Positions 1 through 8,659 of a DNA stretch of 64,000 nucleotides are shown piece by piece; position 1 is the stretch's first letter, and each line of letters begins with the position of its first letter. This stretch comes from G016234445 sp964438865 (GTDB lineage: Bacteria; Chloroflexota; Dehalococcoidia; Tepidiformales; Tepidiformaceae): NCBI GenBank assembly GCA_964438865.1, contig CAYTMI010000010.1, positions 59,406 through 123,405 of the forward strand, given 5' to 3'. Made by a program: the position numbers and the translations under genes. Under the pieces are notes generated by a model. That model was not told where the DNA came from, made no database searches, and saw nothing but the letters and a program-made list of their open reading frames with translations.

Positions 1-762
1 CAGGCTGTAGTCGATCCCAACGCCAATGCCGATCATGGCGGCGAACTGGGGGGAGAATTCGGGGAAGGGAAAGAAGCGGGTGGCAACGGTAATGATCGCG
101 AAGGCGGCTCCAAGGCCGAAAACGGCGGCGCCGATGGGGAGCCCCACGGCGATCACCGAACCGAAGGCGATGAAGAGGATGATGATCGCCGCGCTCAGCC
201 CGATGAACTCCGACCCGAAGTCCGGCTGTTCGTTGAATTCGACGATGTCGCCGCCGATCTCCACCCGCAGGCTGTCGCTGTTCGCGTCGTCCGCCATCTG
301 GATGAGACTGGCGACGACTTCCTTGTCGGCCTCCTGGTTCTGGGTGGAGAAGTGGACGAGCGCCCGGGCGATGGTCCCGTCTTTCGACACGTAACCAGCC
401 TGCTCTTCGTACGGGGAGAGGACCTCGACCACGTCCTTCAGGCCGAGAACTTTCCCGAAGAGGGCTTCGACCTGGGACTTCACGGCGGGGTCCTGGATCC
501 CGGTGGGTGCCTCGAAGACGAGCACGGCCTCGTCGCCGGACTGGGAAGGGAACCGCGATTCGAGGAGGTCGAGCGCTTCCTGCGTTTCGGAGCCGGGGAG
601 TTCGAAGTTGGTGGCGTAGGTCCCGCCAAAGGCGATGGCCGAGGCGATTAGGCCCACAAGGATGAGCACCCAGGCGGCGACGACGCGCCCCCGGCGGCGG
701 TGGGCGAGGCGCGCCCAGCGTTCGAGGAGGGTCTGGTGGCTTGCTGGATCGCGAGGGGTCAT
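1..762 (-). CDS. MMPL/RND family transporter, N-terminal part (runs off the window)
   Basis: This is the first 254 codons of a large membrane exporter; the rest lies beyond position 1. The chosen ATG (complement of 760-762) gives a short basic cytoplasmic start, a first membrane helix at about residues 24-42 (AAWVLILVGLIASAIAF), and a periplasmic porter loop at about 45-180. A helix cluster follows (about 185-250) that ends in the GVGIDYSL motif typical of MMPL proteins. Such proteins use the proton gradient to export lipids or hydrophobic compounds. It is divergent from a TetR regulator and the gap holds two matching palindromes, so local repression is likely. The substrate cannot be read from the sequence. 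Confidence 0.9.
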   Translation of the reverse strand, partial: MTPRDPASHQTLLERWARLAHRRRGRVVAAWVLILVGLIASAIAFGGTYATNFELPGSETQEALDLLESRFPSQSGDEAVLVFEAPTGIQDPAVKSQVEALFGKVLGLKDVVEVLSPYEEQAGYVSKDGTIARALVHFSTQNQEADKEVVASLIQMADDANSDSLRVEIGGDIVEFNEQPDFGSEFIGLSAAIIILFIAFGSVIAVGLPIGAAVFGLGAAFAIITVATRFFPFPEFSPQFAAMIGIGVGIDYSL

Positions 763-795
763 GACGATTCGGCTCCCGGCTTGGCCCGGCGAAAA

Positions 796-811
796 CGGAA
801 CGCCGGTTCCG
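796..811. promoter_or_regulatory. putative TetR operator 1
   Basis: CGGAACGCCGGTTCCG is a palindrome with 6-bp arms and a 4-nt centre, between the divergent MMPL and TetR genes. Its core GGAACGCCGGTTCC matches a second site 29 bp away at 12 of 14 positions. A repeated palindrome here is what a TetR autoregulatory operator would look like; binding is inferred. Confidence 0.55.
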
Positions 812-825
812 AACCAGTGTGAAGC

Positions 826-839
826 GGAATTCCGGTTCC
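826..839. promoter_or_regulatory. putative TetR operator 2
   Basis: GGAATTCCGGTTCC is the second copy of the core found at 797-810, in the same orientation. It overlaps the perfect palindrome CGGAATTCCG (825-834) and lies just upstream of the TetR gene's -10-like TATAGT (859-864). This position would let a bound regulator block its own promoter. Confidence 0.5.
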
Positions 840-887
840 CGTCAACCCAACGACCGTCTATAGTGGGCATAGCACAGGAGGCCGCGC

Positions 888-1481
888 GTGACACACCACG
901 CCGCCGAGCGCAGCGACGCCCGTCAGAACCGTGAACGGATCGTCCGCGCCGCCTACGAGACCTTCGCCGAGCGGGGCGTAGGGGTGGAAGTGCGGGAGAT
1001 CGCGGAGCGCGCGGGCGTGGGCATCGGTACCTTCTACCGCAACTTCGCGACGAAAGATGACTTGATCATCGCGATCATCGGCGACGTTATCGCGCGATTC
1101 GACGCGGTGATGGCCGATGTCCTGGAGATCGACGACCCGGTGGAGGCCATCCGGGTGTTTCTCGCCCGGATTCTCGACGTGTTGGAGACCTGGGGCGAAG
1201 TTTGCCGCGGGCTGCTCCGCCAGAACCTGCCGGCGGGCGTGGGCGAACAGTTCATGGGCTTCGTTTCGAACCCGCGGATGGAGGAGGTTTTCCAGCGCGG
1301 CATCGACCGTGGGATTTTCCGGGCGGACCTGGACCCGGTCATCGCACGGGGGTTGCTCTATGCCTGTTGCGATCCACTGGTGTACATCAGCCCGCGGCAG
1401 TCGCGCTCCGCGGCGGAGATCGTCGCCGGGTTCACCGACCTGGTCCTTCGGAGCTTCATGGCCGGCGCTCCCCGGGCTTAA
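888..1481 (+). CDS. TetR/AcrR family transcriptional regulator
   Basis: A 197-residue repressor-type regulator. The N-terminal helix-turn-helix (about residues 14-60) carries the family signature: RERIVRAAYETFAERG, then VREIAERAGVGIGTFYRNF. The C-terminal helical part is a ligand-binding and dimer domain resembling the type that follows many AcrR-like proteins. Translation starts at GTG 888, preceded by AGGAGG with 6-nt spacing. It is divergent from the MMPL exporter, and two similar palindromes lie between them, so it probably represses the exporter and itself in response to an unknown hydrophobic ligand. Confidence 0.9.
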   Translation: MTHHAAERSDARQNRERIVRAAYETFAERGVGVEVREIAERAGVGIGTFYRNFATKDDLIIAIIGDVIARFDAVMADVLEIDDPVEAIRVFLARILDVLETWGEVCRGLLRQNLPAGVGEQFMGFVSNPRMEEVFQRGIDRGIFRADLDPVIARGLLYACCDPLVYISPRQSRSAAEIVAGFTDLVLRSFMAGAPRA

Positions 1482-1592
1482 CCCCAGCCATATGATTCGT
1501 TGATACAATCCGCGCAACCGTGCGGTAAGCCGGACGCGTAACCCGTGCTTTGGGCGGAAGGGGCGGACCCCTCCGCTGGAATTGGAGCTGAT

Positions 1593-2543
1593 GTGGAAGA
1601 CCCGAAGATCATCGCCGAGCGCATCGTTGCGAACGTCGAAAACGTCATTGTCGGCAAGCATCGCGAATTGCGGCTTGCGATCACGGCCCTGCTCTGCGGT
1701 GGCCACATGCTTATCGAGGACGTGCCTGGCGTCGGCAAGACGATGCTCGCCCGGGCCATCGCGACCTCGACGGGCTGTAGCTTCCGGCGCATCCAGTTCA
1801 CGCCCGACCTGCTCCCCAGCGACATCACGGGCGTTTCGATCTACAACCAGAAAGAAGGCGACTTCGAGTTTCGCCCGGGCCCGATCATCGCCCAGGTGGT
1901 CCTCGCCGACGAAGTGAACCGGGCAACCCCGAAGACGCAGTCGGCGCTCCTGGAGGCGATGGAAGAGCGGCAGGTGACGGTCGATGGCGTTACCCACAAG
2001 TTGCCGCTGCCGTTCATGGTGATGGCGACCCAGAACCCGATCGAATACGAGGGGACGTTCCCCCTGCCGGAAGCCCAGCTCGACCGTTTCATGATCCGGG
2101 TCCACCTCGGCTACCCCAGCCCAACCGACGAAGTGCTCGTCCTCGACCTTCAGCAGGTCACCCACCCGGTGGACACGATCAAGCAGGTGACCGACGCGAC
2201 GGAGATCCTGCAGGTGCAGCGGGCGGTCAAGGAGATCTACGTCGACCCGCTGATCAAGCAGTACATCGTCGCCATTGCGAATGCGACCCGCGAACACGAA
2301 GCCGTCTACCTGGGCGCGAGCCCGCGCGGTTCGCTCGCGCTCTTCCGGACGTCACAGGCCCGGGCACTGCTCGAAGGCCGCGACTTCGTCACCCCGGACG
2401 ACGTGAAGGACCTGGCGCTGGTGACGCTGGGCCACCGGATCATCCTCAGCCCCGGCGCGAAGGTGAAGGGCACCACCGTGTCGGATGTGGTGGCCGCCTG
2501 CCTGAACCGGGTGCCGGTACCTGGCTCCCGGGCGCGCGTGTAG
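1593..2543 (+). CDS. MoxR family AAA+ ATPase
   Basis: A 316-residue AAA+ ATPase of the MoxR group, which act as chaperones that mature or insert partner proteins, usually encoded beside DUF58 and transglutaminase genes as here. Visible motifs are Walker A GVGKT (in EDVPGVGKTMLARAIA), Walker B (VVLADEVNRA), sensor 1 region (MVMATQNPIEYEGTFPLPEAQLDRF) and a C-terminal lid ending in LGHRI. The start chosen is GTG 1593, which has GGAG 5 nt upstream and begins just before the conserved domain. An in-frame GTG at 1545 would add 16 poorly conserved residues. The DUF58 gene follows by 7 nt, implying one transcript. Confidence 0.92.
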   Translation: MEDPKIIAERIVANVENVIVGKHRELRLAITALLCGGHMLIEDVPGVGKTMLARAIATSTGCSFRRIQFTPDLLPSDITGVSIYNQKEGDFEFRPGPIIAQVVLADEVNRATPKTQSALLEAMEERQVTVDGVTHKLPLPFMVMATQNPIEYEGTFPLPEAQLDRFMIRVHLGYPSPTDEVLVLDLQQVTHPVDTIKQVTDATEILQVQRAVKEIYVDPLIKQYIVAIANATREHEAVYLGASPRGSLALFRTSQARALLEGRDFVTPDDVKDLALVTLGHRIILSPGAKVKGTTVSDVVAACLNRVPVPGSRARV

Positions 2544-2550
2544 GCGCCCG

Positions 2551-3798
2551 ATGCGACGCGCGTTGCGGTTTGTCTTCAGCCCTGCCAACCGGACGGTCAC
2601 CCTGGTGCTGGCCATCCTCCTGGCGTGCGCTTTCGTCGCCATGGGAACGGGGTTCTGGCTGCTCTTCCGGCTGGTCTATCTCATCGCGCTCGCCATCCCG
2701 CTCTGCTGGGGTATCGCCTGGTACAACACCCGGAACCTTGTGGTCTTCGCCGACCGCCGCACGGACCGCGCCCAGGTCGGCCAGGAAGCGCAGGAGATCA
2801 TCGAAGTCCGCAATCGTGGCATCTTCCCGAAGCTCTGGCTTGAAGTGGAGGACCCGAGCGAACTGCCCGGGCACCGTTCGCGCCGCGTGGTTGTCGTGCC
2901 TCCCCGCCGGAGCCGCAACTGGATTGTCGACACCCGGCTGACGCGGCGCGGCGTTTACAACTGGGGACCCGTGCGGGTGACCTCGACTGACCCCTTCGGG
3001 CTGTTCCGGCGAGTCCGCGAATTCGGCGGCCAGCAGCAGATCCTGGTCTACCCGCCGGTGGTGGACCTCCCCCACTTCCAGGCGCCGCCGGCGAACCTGC
3101 CCGGCGAAGGCCGCTTCCGCAAGCGCACGCACTACGTCACGCCGAACGCGAGCGGCGTCCGCGAATACGCCCCGGGTGACGCCTTCAACCGGATCCACTG
3201 GCGAAGCACGGCCCGCACCGGCGAACTGATGGTCAAGACATTCGAACTCGACCCGGCGAGCGACATCTTCGTCGTCCAGGACCTGGAGGCGCGGGTCAAC
3301 GCCGGCCGCGGCGAAGAAAGCACCGAGGAGTACGGGGTGCGGGTGGCGGCGAGCGTTGCCCGCCATTATCTCCTCAGCAACCGCTCGGTCGGGCTGATCA
3401 CTTTCGGGCGCGACCTCAAGGTCATCGAACCGGAACGCGGGCCCCAGCAACTGACGCGCATCCTCGAAACGCTGGCGACGGTCCGGGCGGTGGGCGATGC
3501 GCCGCTGGGCAACTTGCTTCAGGAGGAGCAGCGCCGCTTCGGGCGTCACACTACCGTCATCATCATCACGCCGGCAATGGACGACCACTGGCTCACGGCC
3601 GTCCAGTCGCTCACACAGCGCGGCGTCCGGGCGGCCGTGGTCTTGCTCGACCCGAGCACGTTCGGGGGCGCGAAGTCCGCGCTGATGATGTACGGTGAAC
3701 TCACAGCGAGCGACATCACGACCTACGTTGTCAGCCGCGGTGACGACCTCACCCTCGCGTTGAGTCCGACAGCAGGAGTGGGCGCATGGCAGGGTTGA
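2551..3798 (+). CDS. DUF58 domain-containing membrane protein
   Basis: A 415-residue protein with two adjacent N-terminal membrane helices (about residues 14-60). A beta-rich segment follows, then the DUF58 signature near residue 205 (YAPGDAFNRIHWRSTARTG). The C-terminal part resembles a von Willebrand A-like fold (DIFVVQDLEARVN onward). DUF58 proteins are encoded with MoxR ATPases and are thought to be their clients, but the biochemical role is not established. The gene overlaps the next one by 13 nt, so translation is probably coupled. Confidence 0.9.
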   Translation: MRRALRFVFSPANRTVTLVLAILLACAFVAMGTGFWLLFRLVYLIALAIPLCWGIAWYNTRNLVVFADRRTDRAQVGQEAQEIIEVRNRGIFPKLWLEVEDPSELPGHRSRRVVVVPPRRSRNWIVDTRLTRRGVYNWGPVRVTSTDPFGLFRRVREFGGQQQILVYPPVVDLPHFQAPPANLPGEGRFRKRTHYVTPNASGVREYAPGDAFNRIHWRSTARTGELMVKTFELDPASDIFVVQDLEARVNAGRGEESTEEYGVRVAASVARHYLLSNRSVGLITFGRDLKVIEPERGPQQLTRILETLATVRAVGDAPLGNLLQEEQRRFGRHTTVIIITPAMDDHWLTAVQSLTQRGVRAAVVLLDPSTFGGAKSALMMYGELTASDITTYVVSRGDDLTLALSPTAGVGAWQG

Positions 3799-6074
3799 AC
3801 CTCCCCATGAATCGGTCGGCCGGGAGGCGGATGGGCGCCGCCGCCGTCTCCGTCCCTCGGGTCCTGATGAGCTGGGAAGACTGGCTGACGTTCGCCTTCG
3901 CGCTCATCGCCTTCCTTGCGGTGGCCGTCTCCATCCAGCAGGCCGGCTGGGTCGACAACATGCCCAAGGTGGTCCCGACCGTGATGGCCGGGCTGCTCGC
4001 CGGGCTCTTCGCGGCCCGATTGCGGTTCCCCAAGCTGCTGCTGCACCCGGCGGCGCTGGCCATCGGCGTCGTGGTCGTGGTCTATGCCGCCCAGCAGTAC
4101 GCGGATGGGGTCACGCTCGCCGACCGCATGGCCGACTTCCGGGTCCGGATGCACGAGTGGTACCTGGTCGTGAAGGCCGGGGACATCAGCAACGACAACC
4201 TGCCGTTCGTGACGCTGGTGCATGCGATCTCTTTCCTCGCTGCCTACATGGGCGCGTGGTCGATCTTCCGCTGGCACAATCCGTGGTTCGCGCTCGTCCC
4301 GATCGGGATCGTGCTGCTCGCGAATGTCAGCTTCCAGAAGGGGCACCCGACGGGGACGCTGGTGTTCTTCCTCTTCGGCGGGATCCTGCTTATCGGGCGG
4401 CTGCATCTTCAGGCAAGCCAGGCCCGTTGGCGGCGGCAGGCGATCGACTACCCGGAGTACATCAGCCTGAACGCCCTCCAACTCACGTTCTACCTGACGC
4501 TGGCGCTGGTGATCGGGGCGTGGCTGATCCCGGTTGGCTCCGAAGCGGCAGCCGCGAAAAGCGCGTTCAACAGCCTCACGGGCCCCTTCGAAGGCCAGTC
4601 CGAACGGTTCGTCCGGCTCTTCCACAACATCGACTCCCGGAAGGGAGGGAATCTCCACACGTTCGGTTCGACGCTTGCCATCCAGGGCGACGTGAAGCTG
4701 GGGACGAGGGTCCTCTTCGAAGTGAAGAGCGGCGAGGCCGGGCTCATCCGTGGCACGAGCTACAACGAGTACACAGGCACCGGCTGGAAGTCGACCAGCC
4801 GCGACTCGACCCGCGTCGATGCCGCCGCCCTTGACCAGGCCGAGGGGGCGGAGAAGTACCTGGAGCGGACCTTCTCCATCCTCGAAGTGACGGTGAAAAG
4901 CGACAGCAGCACCGTCTTTTCGGTCGGCACGCCGCTGAGCACGAATCTCCCCTCGCTGGTGGACACGCCCGGCATCGAGGCCAGCGACATTGAGCGCATT
5001 CGCAGCCGTCGCGGGCTCGACGCCGGCGACACCTACAACGCGGTCGGTTCGCAGAGCACCGCGACCGCCGACCAGCTGAGGGCGGCGGGTTCGAACTACC
5101 CCGGCTGGGTGAAGCAACGCTACCTTCAGTTGCCGGACACGCTCCCGGACCGGGTCCGCGCGGAGTCGGTCCGCGTCGCCGGGGACGCCGGGAACCCATA
5201 CGACAAAACGGTGGCGATCGAGAAGTACCTTCGGACGTTCCCGTACGACCTGAACGTTCCCGCGGCTCCCCCCGGCACCGACGCGGTCGACTTCCTCCTG
5301 TTCGAACTGAAGCGGGGGTACTTCGACTACCAGGCGACGGCGATGGCCGTGATGCTGCGGACGCTCGGCATCCCCAGCCGGGTGGCCGTCGGGTATGCGC
5401 TCGACGCGGCCGACGCCGCGGAGACCAAGTACATCGTCCGCAAAGACGACGCCTATTCGTGGGTCGAGGTCTTCTTCCCCGGCTACGGCTGGGTGGAGTT
5501 CAACCCCACGCAGGACCGTCCCGGTTCTACCGACGGCGCCGGGAGTGGCGGCGCTGGAGTCGTCGGCTCGCTCGACAATACCGTCGATCCCTCCCTCGAG
5601 GAGATTCTTGGCGAACTCGGCAATGCTATTCCGCCGGAGGACATCCTTGGCGCCCTGAACACGGCGCCGGTCGACAAGAAGGGTCCCCCGTGGACGCTGA
5701 TCTACTTGCTCGCCGGGGCACTGGCGGCGTTTGCGGCACTGGCCCTCGCCGGGCGGGTCACCTGGAACTGGGGCATGGGCGGGCTCGAAGGCAGGCCCCG
5801 GCTCTGGGCGAAGGCACAGCGGCTGGCCGGCTGGGCGGGGCTCGGCGCGAGGCCGGCGGAGACGCCGCGGGAATGGTCCCGGCGGGTCGGCCAGGCGATT
5901 GACCTCCCGGACGACGCCATCCAGTTGAGCGACGCCTATGAAGAGGCCCGTTATGGCCGCCCGGACCTCCAGCGGATCGACGATGACGTTGCGGCGGGCG
6001 CCTACGAACGCCTCCGCAACACCCTCCTGGGCCGCGTCTTCAAGCGCGGCGACCGGAAGCACGGGGCTCGCTGA
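3786..6074 (+). CDS. TgpA-like transglutaminase-fold membrane protein, catalytic triad lost
   Basis: A 762-residue protein with the TgpA layout: about six N-terminal membrane helices (residues 28-260), a periplasmic loop, a transglutaminase-core domain (about 440-580), a C-terminal helix (about 638-658) and a cytoplasmic DUF4129-like tail. The core is recognisable, yet the positions that should carry the triad read Phe513 (GYFDYQATAM), Tyr557 (AYSWVEV) and Asn573 (FNPT) instead of Cys, His and Asp. A peptide-crosslinking or protease activity is therefore unlikely and a structural or binding role is inferred. The stop overlaps the next ATG (TGATG), so the MoxR-DUF58-TgpA-MGMT genes form one unit. 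Confidence 0.88.
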   Translation: MAGLNLPMNRSAGRRMGAAAVSVPRVLMSWEDWLTFAFALIAFLAVAVSIQQAGWVDNMPKVVPTVMAGLLAGLFAARLRFPKLLLHPAALAIGVVVVVYAAQQYADGVTLADRMADFRVRMHEWYLVVKAGDISNDNLPFVTLVHAISFLAAYMGAWSIFRWHNPWFALVPIGIVLLANVSFQKGHPTGTLVFFLFGGILLIGRLHLQASQARWRRQAIDYPEYISLNALQLTFYLTLALVIGAWLIPVGSEAAAAKSAFNSLTGPFEGQSERFVRLFHNIDSRKGGNLHTFGSTLAIQGDVKLGTRVLFEVKSGEAGLIRGTSYNEYTGTGWKSTSRDSTRVDAAALDQAEGAEKYLERTFSILEVTVKSDSSTVFSVGTPLSTNLPSLVDTPGIEASDIERIRSRRGLDAGDTYNAVGSQSTATADQLRAAGSNYPGWVKQRYLQLPDTLPDRVRAESVRVAGDAGNPYDKTVAIEKYLRTFPYDLNVPAAPPGTDAVDFLLFELKRGYFDYQATAMAVMLRTLGIPSRVAVGYALDAADAAETKYIVRKDDAYSWVEVFFPGYGWVEFNPTQDRPGSTDGAGSGGAGVVGSLDNTVDPSLEEILGELGNAIPPEDILGALNTAPVDKKGPPWTLIYLLAGALAAFAALALAGRVTWNWGMGGLEGRPRLWAKAQRLAGWAGLGARPAETPREWSRRVGQAIDLPDDAIQLSDAYEEARYGRPDLQRIDDDVAAGAYERLRNTLLGRVFKRGDRKHGAR

Positions 6075-6607
6075 TGGCCGTCCCGGCCGCTGCCCCGGTG
6101 CTCTCACTGGTTGTGACGCAGACCACGCTCGGCTGGGCGGGGGTGGCCCTGAGCGAGGAGGGGATCCGCCACGCGACGCTCTTTCACCACACGGAAGCGG
6201 CCGCGCGGGGCGAACTCCAGGCGGCCGGGGCTGTCGACAAAGACGATCCGCGGGCGGGAGACGTCTCATCGTTGCTGCGGGGATACACCGAGGGTACCGC
6301 CGGCCTCACCGACTACCCGGTCGACCTGCCGCCCTGTACACCGCTCCAGCGGCGGACGTGGCTGGCGCTGCGCACCATCCCTCGTGGCGAGACCCGGAGC
6401 TACGGCTGGTTGGCGTCCCAGGTGGGCGAACCCGGCAAGGCGCGCATCATCGGCTCGATCAACGGGGCCAACCCGATCCCGCTCTGGCTGCCCTGCCACC
6501 GGGTTATCGGCTCGGACGGGACGCTCGTCGGCTTCGGCGGTGGGCTGGCGATGAAGCAGGCGCTGCTCGAACTCGAAGGGGCCCTGCCCAGGCGGCTGAT
6601 GGGCTGA
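6074..6607 (+). CDS. ogt: methylated-DNA--protein-cysteine methyltransferase
   Basis: A 177-residue suicide DNA-repair enzyme that transfers the methyl group from O6-methylguanine to its own cysteine. The active-site motif PCHRVIG is present (about residues 141-147), preceded by the helix-turn-helix DNA-binding segment (IPRGETRSYGWLASQVG and the Asn-containing NPIPLWLPCHR) and followed by GFGGGLAMKQALLELEG. The N-terminal domain is divergent. The start ATG overlaps the stop of the preceding gene, which suggests translational coupling, although the repair role is unrelated to that cluster. Length agrees with Ogt/MGMT single-polypeptide enzymes. Confidence 0.93.
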   Translation: MAVPAAAPVLSLVVTQTTLGWAGVALSEEGIRHATLFHHTEAAARGELQAAGAVDKDDPRAGDVSSLLRGYTEGTAGLTDYPVDLPPCTPLQRRTWLALRTIPRGETRSYGWLASQVGEPGKARIIGSINGANPIPLWLPCHRVIGSDGTLVGFGGGLAMKQALLELEGALPRRLMG

Positions 6608-6630
6608 CCGGAAGCGTCCCGGGCTGGACC

Positions 6631-7728
6631 TCAGACGTTGAAGAGGATGTTCAAGATGTCGCCGTCCTGGACGATGTACTGCTTCCCTTCGGTGCGGAGG
6701 AGTCCCTTCTTCCTCCCCTCGGCCTCGCTGCCGCAGGCAATTAGATCGTGATAACGAATGACCTCGGCCCGGATGAAGCCGCGGCGGAGGTCGCTGTGGA
6801 TCTTGCCGGCCGCTTCCGGCGCCGTTGAGCCGGCGGGCACGGTCCAGGCGCGGCACTCGTCGTGGCCGGCGGTGAGGAAGCTGACCAACCCCAGGAGGGC
6901 GTAGCTCAGGCGGATGGCTTCGGCCATCCCGGTCTCGGTGACGCCGGCGGAAGCGCGGAATTCGGCCGCTTCGTCGTCGCTGAGTTCGTTTAGTTCCATT
7001 TCGAACTTGCCGCTGAAAACGGCCACGTCGCGGCCCGGGCGGCGATAGCGGGCGCGGTACTGTTCTTCCAGTTCCCCGCGCCGCGGGAGGTCTTCTTCGC
7101 CGATGTTGACGACGAGGAGCAGAGGCGGTGCCGTGAGGAACTGCGACCCTTCGAGCAGCTTCCAGTCGTCCCCGGAGAGCCCCTGTTCGCGGATCGGCGT
7201 CTCCGCTTCGAGCGCCGTCTTCATCCGGACGAGGAGGTCGCGGGTGCGTTGGAGTGCGTCGCGTTCGCCCGGCTTCATCGAGCGCAGTTCCGTTTCCAGG
7301 CGGTGCAGCCTGCGTTCGATGGCGGAGAGGTCCGCGAAGGCCAACTCCAGGTCCATCGTCGCGATGTCGCGGTCCGGGTCCAGGGTCACGTCAGGGTGGG
7401 GCACCGTTTCGTCGGCGAAGGCGCGGGCCACGTGGATGAGCGCGTCCATGCGGCCGAGGTCGTTGATGAACTTGCCGGCGGGGCCTTCGCCTTTGCCGAA
7501 CGATTCCCCGGCCGCGGGAAAGTCGACGTACTGGATAGTGGCGTAGGTGGTCTTCTTCGGGTGGTAGATCGTGGCGAGGCGGTCGACCCGTTCGTCGGGC
7601 ACATTCACGACACCGACGTTCGGCTGCGCGGAGGAGCTGTAGGCGCCGACCTGTGCGGAGCCGCGGGTGACGGCGTTGAAGACGGTGGTCTTTCCCGAGC
7701 GGGCGAGCCCAATGATTCCCAGTTGCAT
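6631..7728 (-). CDS. ychF: Obg-family GTPase/ATPase YchF
   Basis: A 365-residue YchF/OLA1 protein, a ribosome-associated P-loop nucleotidase that prefers ATP. The G domain starts at residue 1 with GIIGLARSGKTT (Walker A) and contains QYVDFPA (G3 region). The G4 motif reads NIGEE, so it lacks the canonical NKxD, which is the hallmark of YchF and explains its ATP preference. The middle holds a coiled-coil insertion (about 130-190) and the C-terminus a TGS domain (DLRRGFIRAEVIRYHDL to GDILNILFNV). It converges on the MGMT gene with a 23-nt gap. Confidence 0.95.
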   Translation of the reverse strand: MQLGIIGLARSGKTTVFNAVTRGSAQVGAYSSSAQPNVGVVNVPDERVDRLATIYHPKKTTYATIQYVDFPAAGESFGKGEGPAGKFINDLGRMDALIHVARAFADETVPHPDVTLDPDRDIATMDLELAFADLSAIERRLHRLETELRSMKPGERDALQRTRDLLVRMKTALEAETPIREQGLSGDDWKLLEGSQFLTAPPLLLVVNIGEEDLPRRGELEEQYRARYRRPGRDVAVFSGKFEMELNELSDDEAAEFRASAGVTETGMAEAIRLSYALLGLVSFLTAGHDECRAWTVPAGSTAPEAAGKIHSDLRRGFIRAEVIRYHDLIACGSEAEGRKKGLLRTEGKQYIVQDGDILNILFNV

Positions 7729-7761
7729 GCTGAAAAGGGTAGTGGCGGCGGGGGTTAGACG

Positions 7762-8085
7762 TTAGGCGAGTTGGGCTGCGAGGTCGCGAAGGACGGCTTC
7801 AGCCCGGTCGAGGCGACTGAGGATGCCCCAGGGGCCGTGGATGTTGAGGGTCATGTTTCCGCCCTCGCCGCGGACACCGGGGAGACGGCCGGGGGTCCCG
7901 GCCGCCTGGTGGTAGCGCTGGAGTTCGGGCGAATCGGCGCCGAACACCGCCCCGATGACCTGGACGGTCCGATCGTCCCACTGGTTGTAATCGAAGGGGT
8001 TGGGCCCGGACCCGCGCAGGCGCCCGATTGCCTCGAGCTGTGCCTGGATCCGGTCACGTCCGCGAGTGGGGTCGCTCACTGCCAT
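7762..8085 (-). CDS. hypothetical protein, 107 aa
   Basis: No family is recognised. The protein is soluble and mildly acidic, has no signal peptide or membrane helix, and is mostly helical at both ends (RDRIQAQLEAIGRLRG and RLDRAEAVLRDLAAQLA) around a Gly/Pro-rich middle. It lies upstream of ychF on the same strand with a 33-nt gap and could be cotranscribed. Codon use is like its neighbours (strong third-position GC bias), which supports it as a real gene. Confidence 0.6.
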   Translation of the reverse strand: MAVSDPTRGRDRIQAQLEAIGRLRGSGPNPFDYNQWDDRTVQVIGAVFGADSPELQRYHQAAGTPGRLPGVRGEGGNMTLNIHGPWGILSRLDRAEAVLRDLAAQLA

Positions 8086-8125
8086 ACCGCCATTCTACGA
8101 GCGCCCGGGAAAGGGGAAAGCGGCT

Positions 8126-8563
8126 TCAGGCAGCGCGGCCGAGGACGTCGCCCTCTTCGCCGAGCCGGTAGGCGATGTCGCCGAGGCTGAGGAGGGCGCC
8201 GATGACTTCGGAGCCGCCGGGGGCGCGGATGGCGCGGAGGTCATCGAAGAAGGCGGCGATGCCGGCGATGCCTTCCTCCTGGTAGAACGTGCCCGGGCGC
8301 ACGACGCCGAGGCTGTTGCTGCAGAGGACATCGCCGGCGCGGTCGCGGCAGGCCAGGGCCAGGGCCACATGGTCGATGCCGTAGGGCCGCCGCATGCGGC
8401 CCATGCCGTCGCGCACCCAGGACACAATTTCGGAGGCGAGCCCGTCGGCCGCATCCTGGTCCTGGAGGTTGGGGAGCGCCCAGGTCGATTCGCGCACGCC
8501 GACGCCTTCGCGGATGAGGCGCTCTACGCGGCCTTGGGTGGTTCGCTTGCGAAAGAAGAGCAT
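8126..8563 (-). CDS. hypothetical protein, 145 aa
   Basis: An unrecognised soluble protein with no clear motif or signal peptide. The chosen start (complement of 8561-8563) begins MLFFRKRTTQG. Upstream extension in the same frame would run through the divergent gene on the other strand and is rejected. The middle contains a small Gly/His/Cys-containing stretch (YGIDHVALALACRD) and a helical C-terminus. It is transcribed divergently from the gene at 8660, with about 95 bp of shared upstream region. Confidence 0.6.
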   Translation of the reverse strand: MLFFRKRTTQGRVERLIREGVGVRESTWALPNLQDQDAADGLASEIVSWVRDGMGRMRRPYGIDHVALALACRDRAGDVLCSNSLGVVRPGTFYQEEGIAGIAAFFDDLRAIRAPGGSEVIGALLSLGDIAYRLGEEGDVLGRAA

Positions 8564-8645
8564 CGTCGAAAGATCTATCGGCAGGTTGGCGCCCCGGGTG
8601 AGTGACGGTTTGGTGCATTCGCTGGCAGCCCGCCCGAGCACGCCG

Positions 8646-8651
8646 TACACT
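8646..8651 (+). promoter_or_regulatory. -10 element for a probably leaderless transcript
   Basis: TACACT ends 8 nt before the ATG at 8660, so transcription would begin at or beside the start codon. The GGAGG next to the ATG touches it directly and is too close to work as a Shine-Dalgarno site. Confidence 0.45.
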
Positions 8652-8659
8652 CGCGGAGG

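Noticed and set aside
3723..6269. Long open frame on the minus strand opposite the TgpA-like gene
   Set aside because: It is an antisense shadow produced by the GC-rich third codon positions of the plus-strand genes; its sequence is Arg/Pro-rich and matches nothing.
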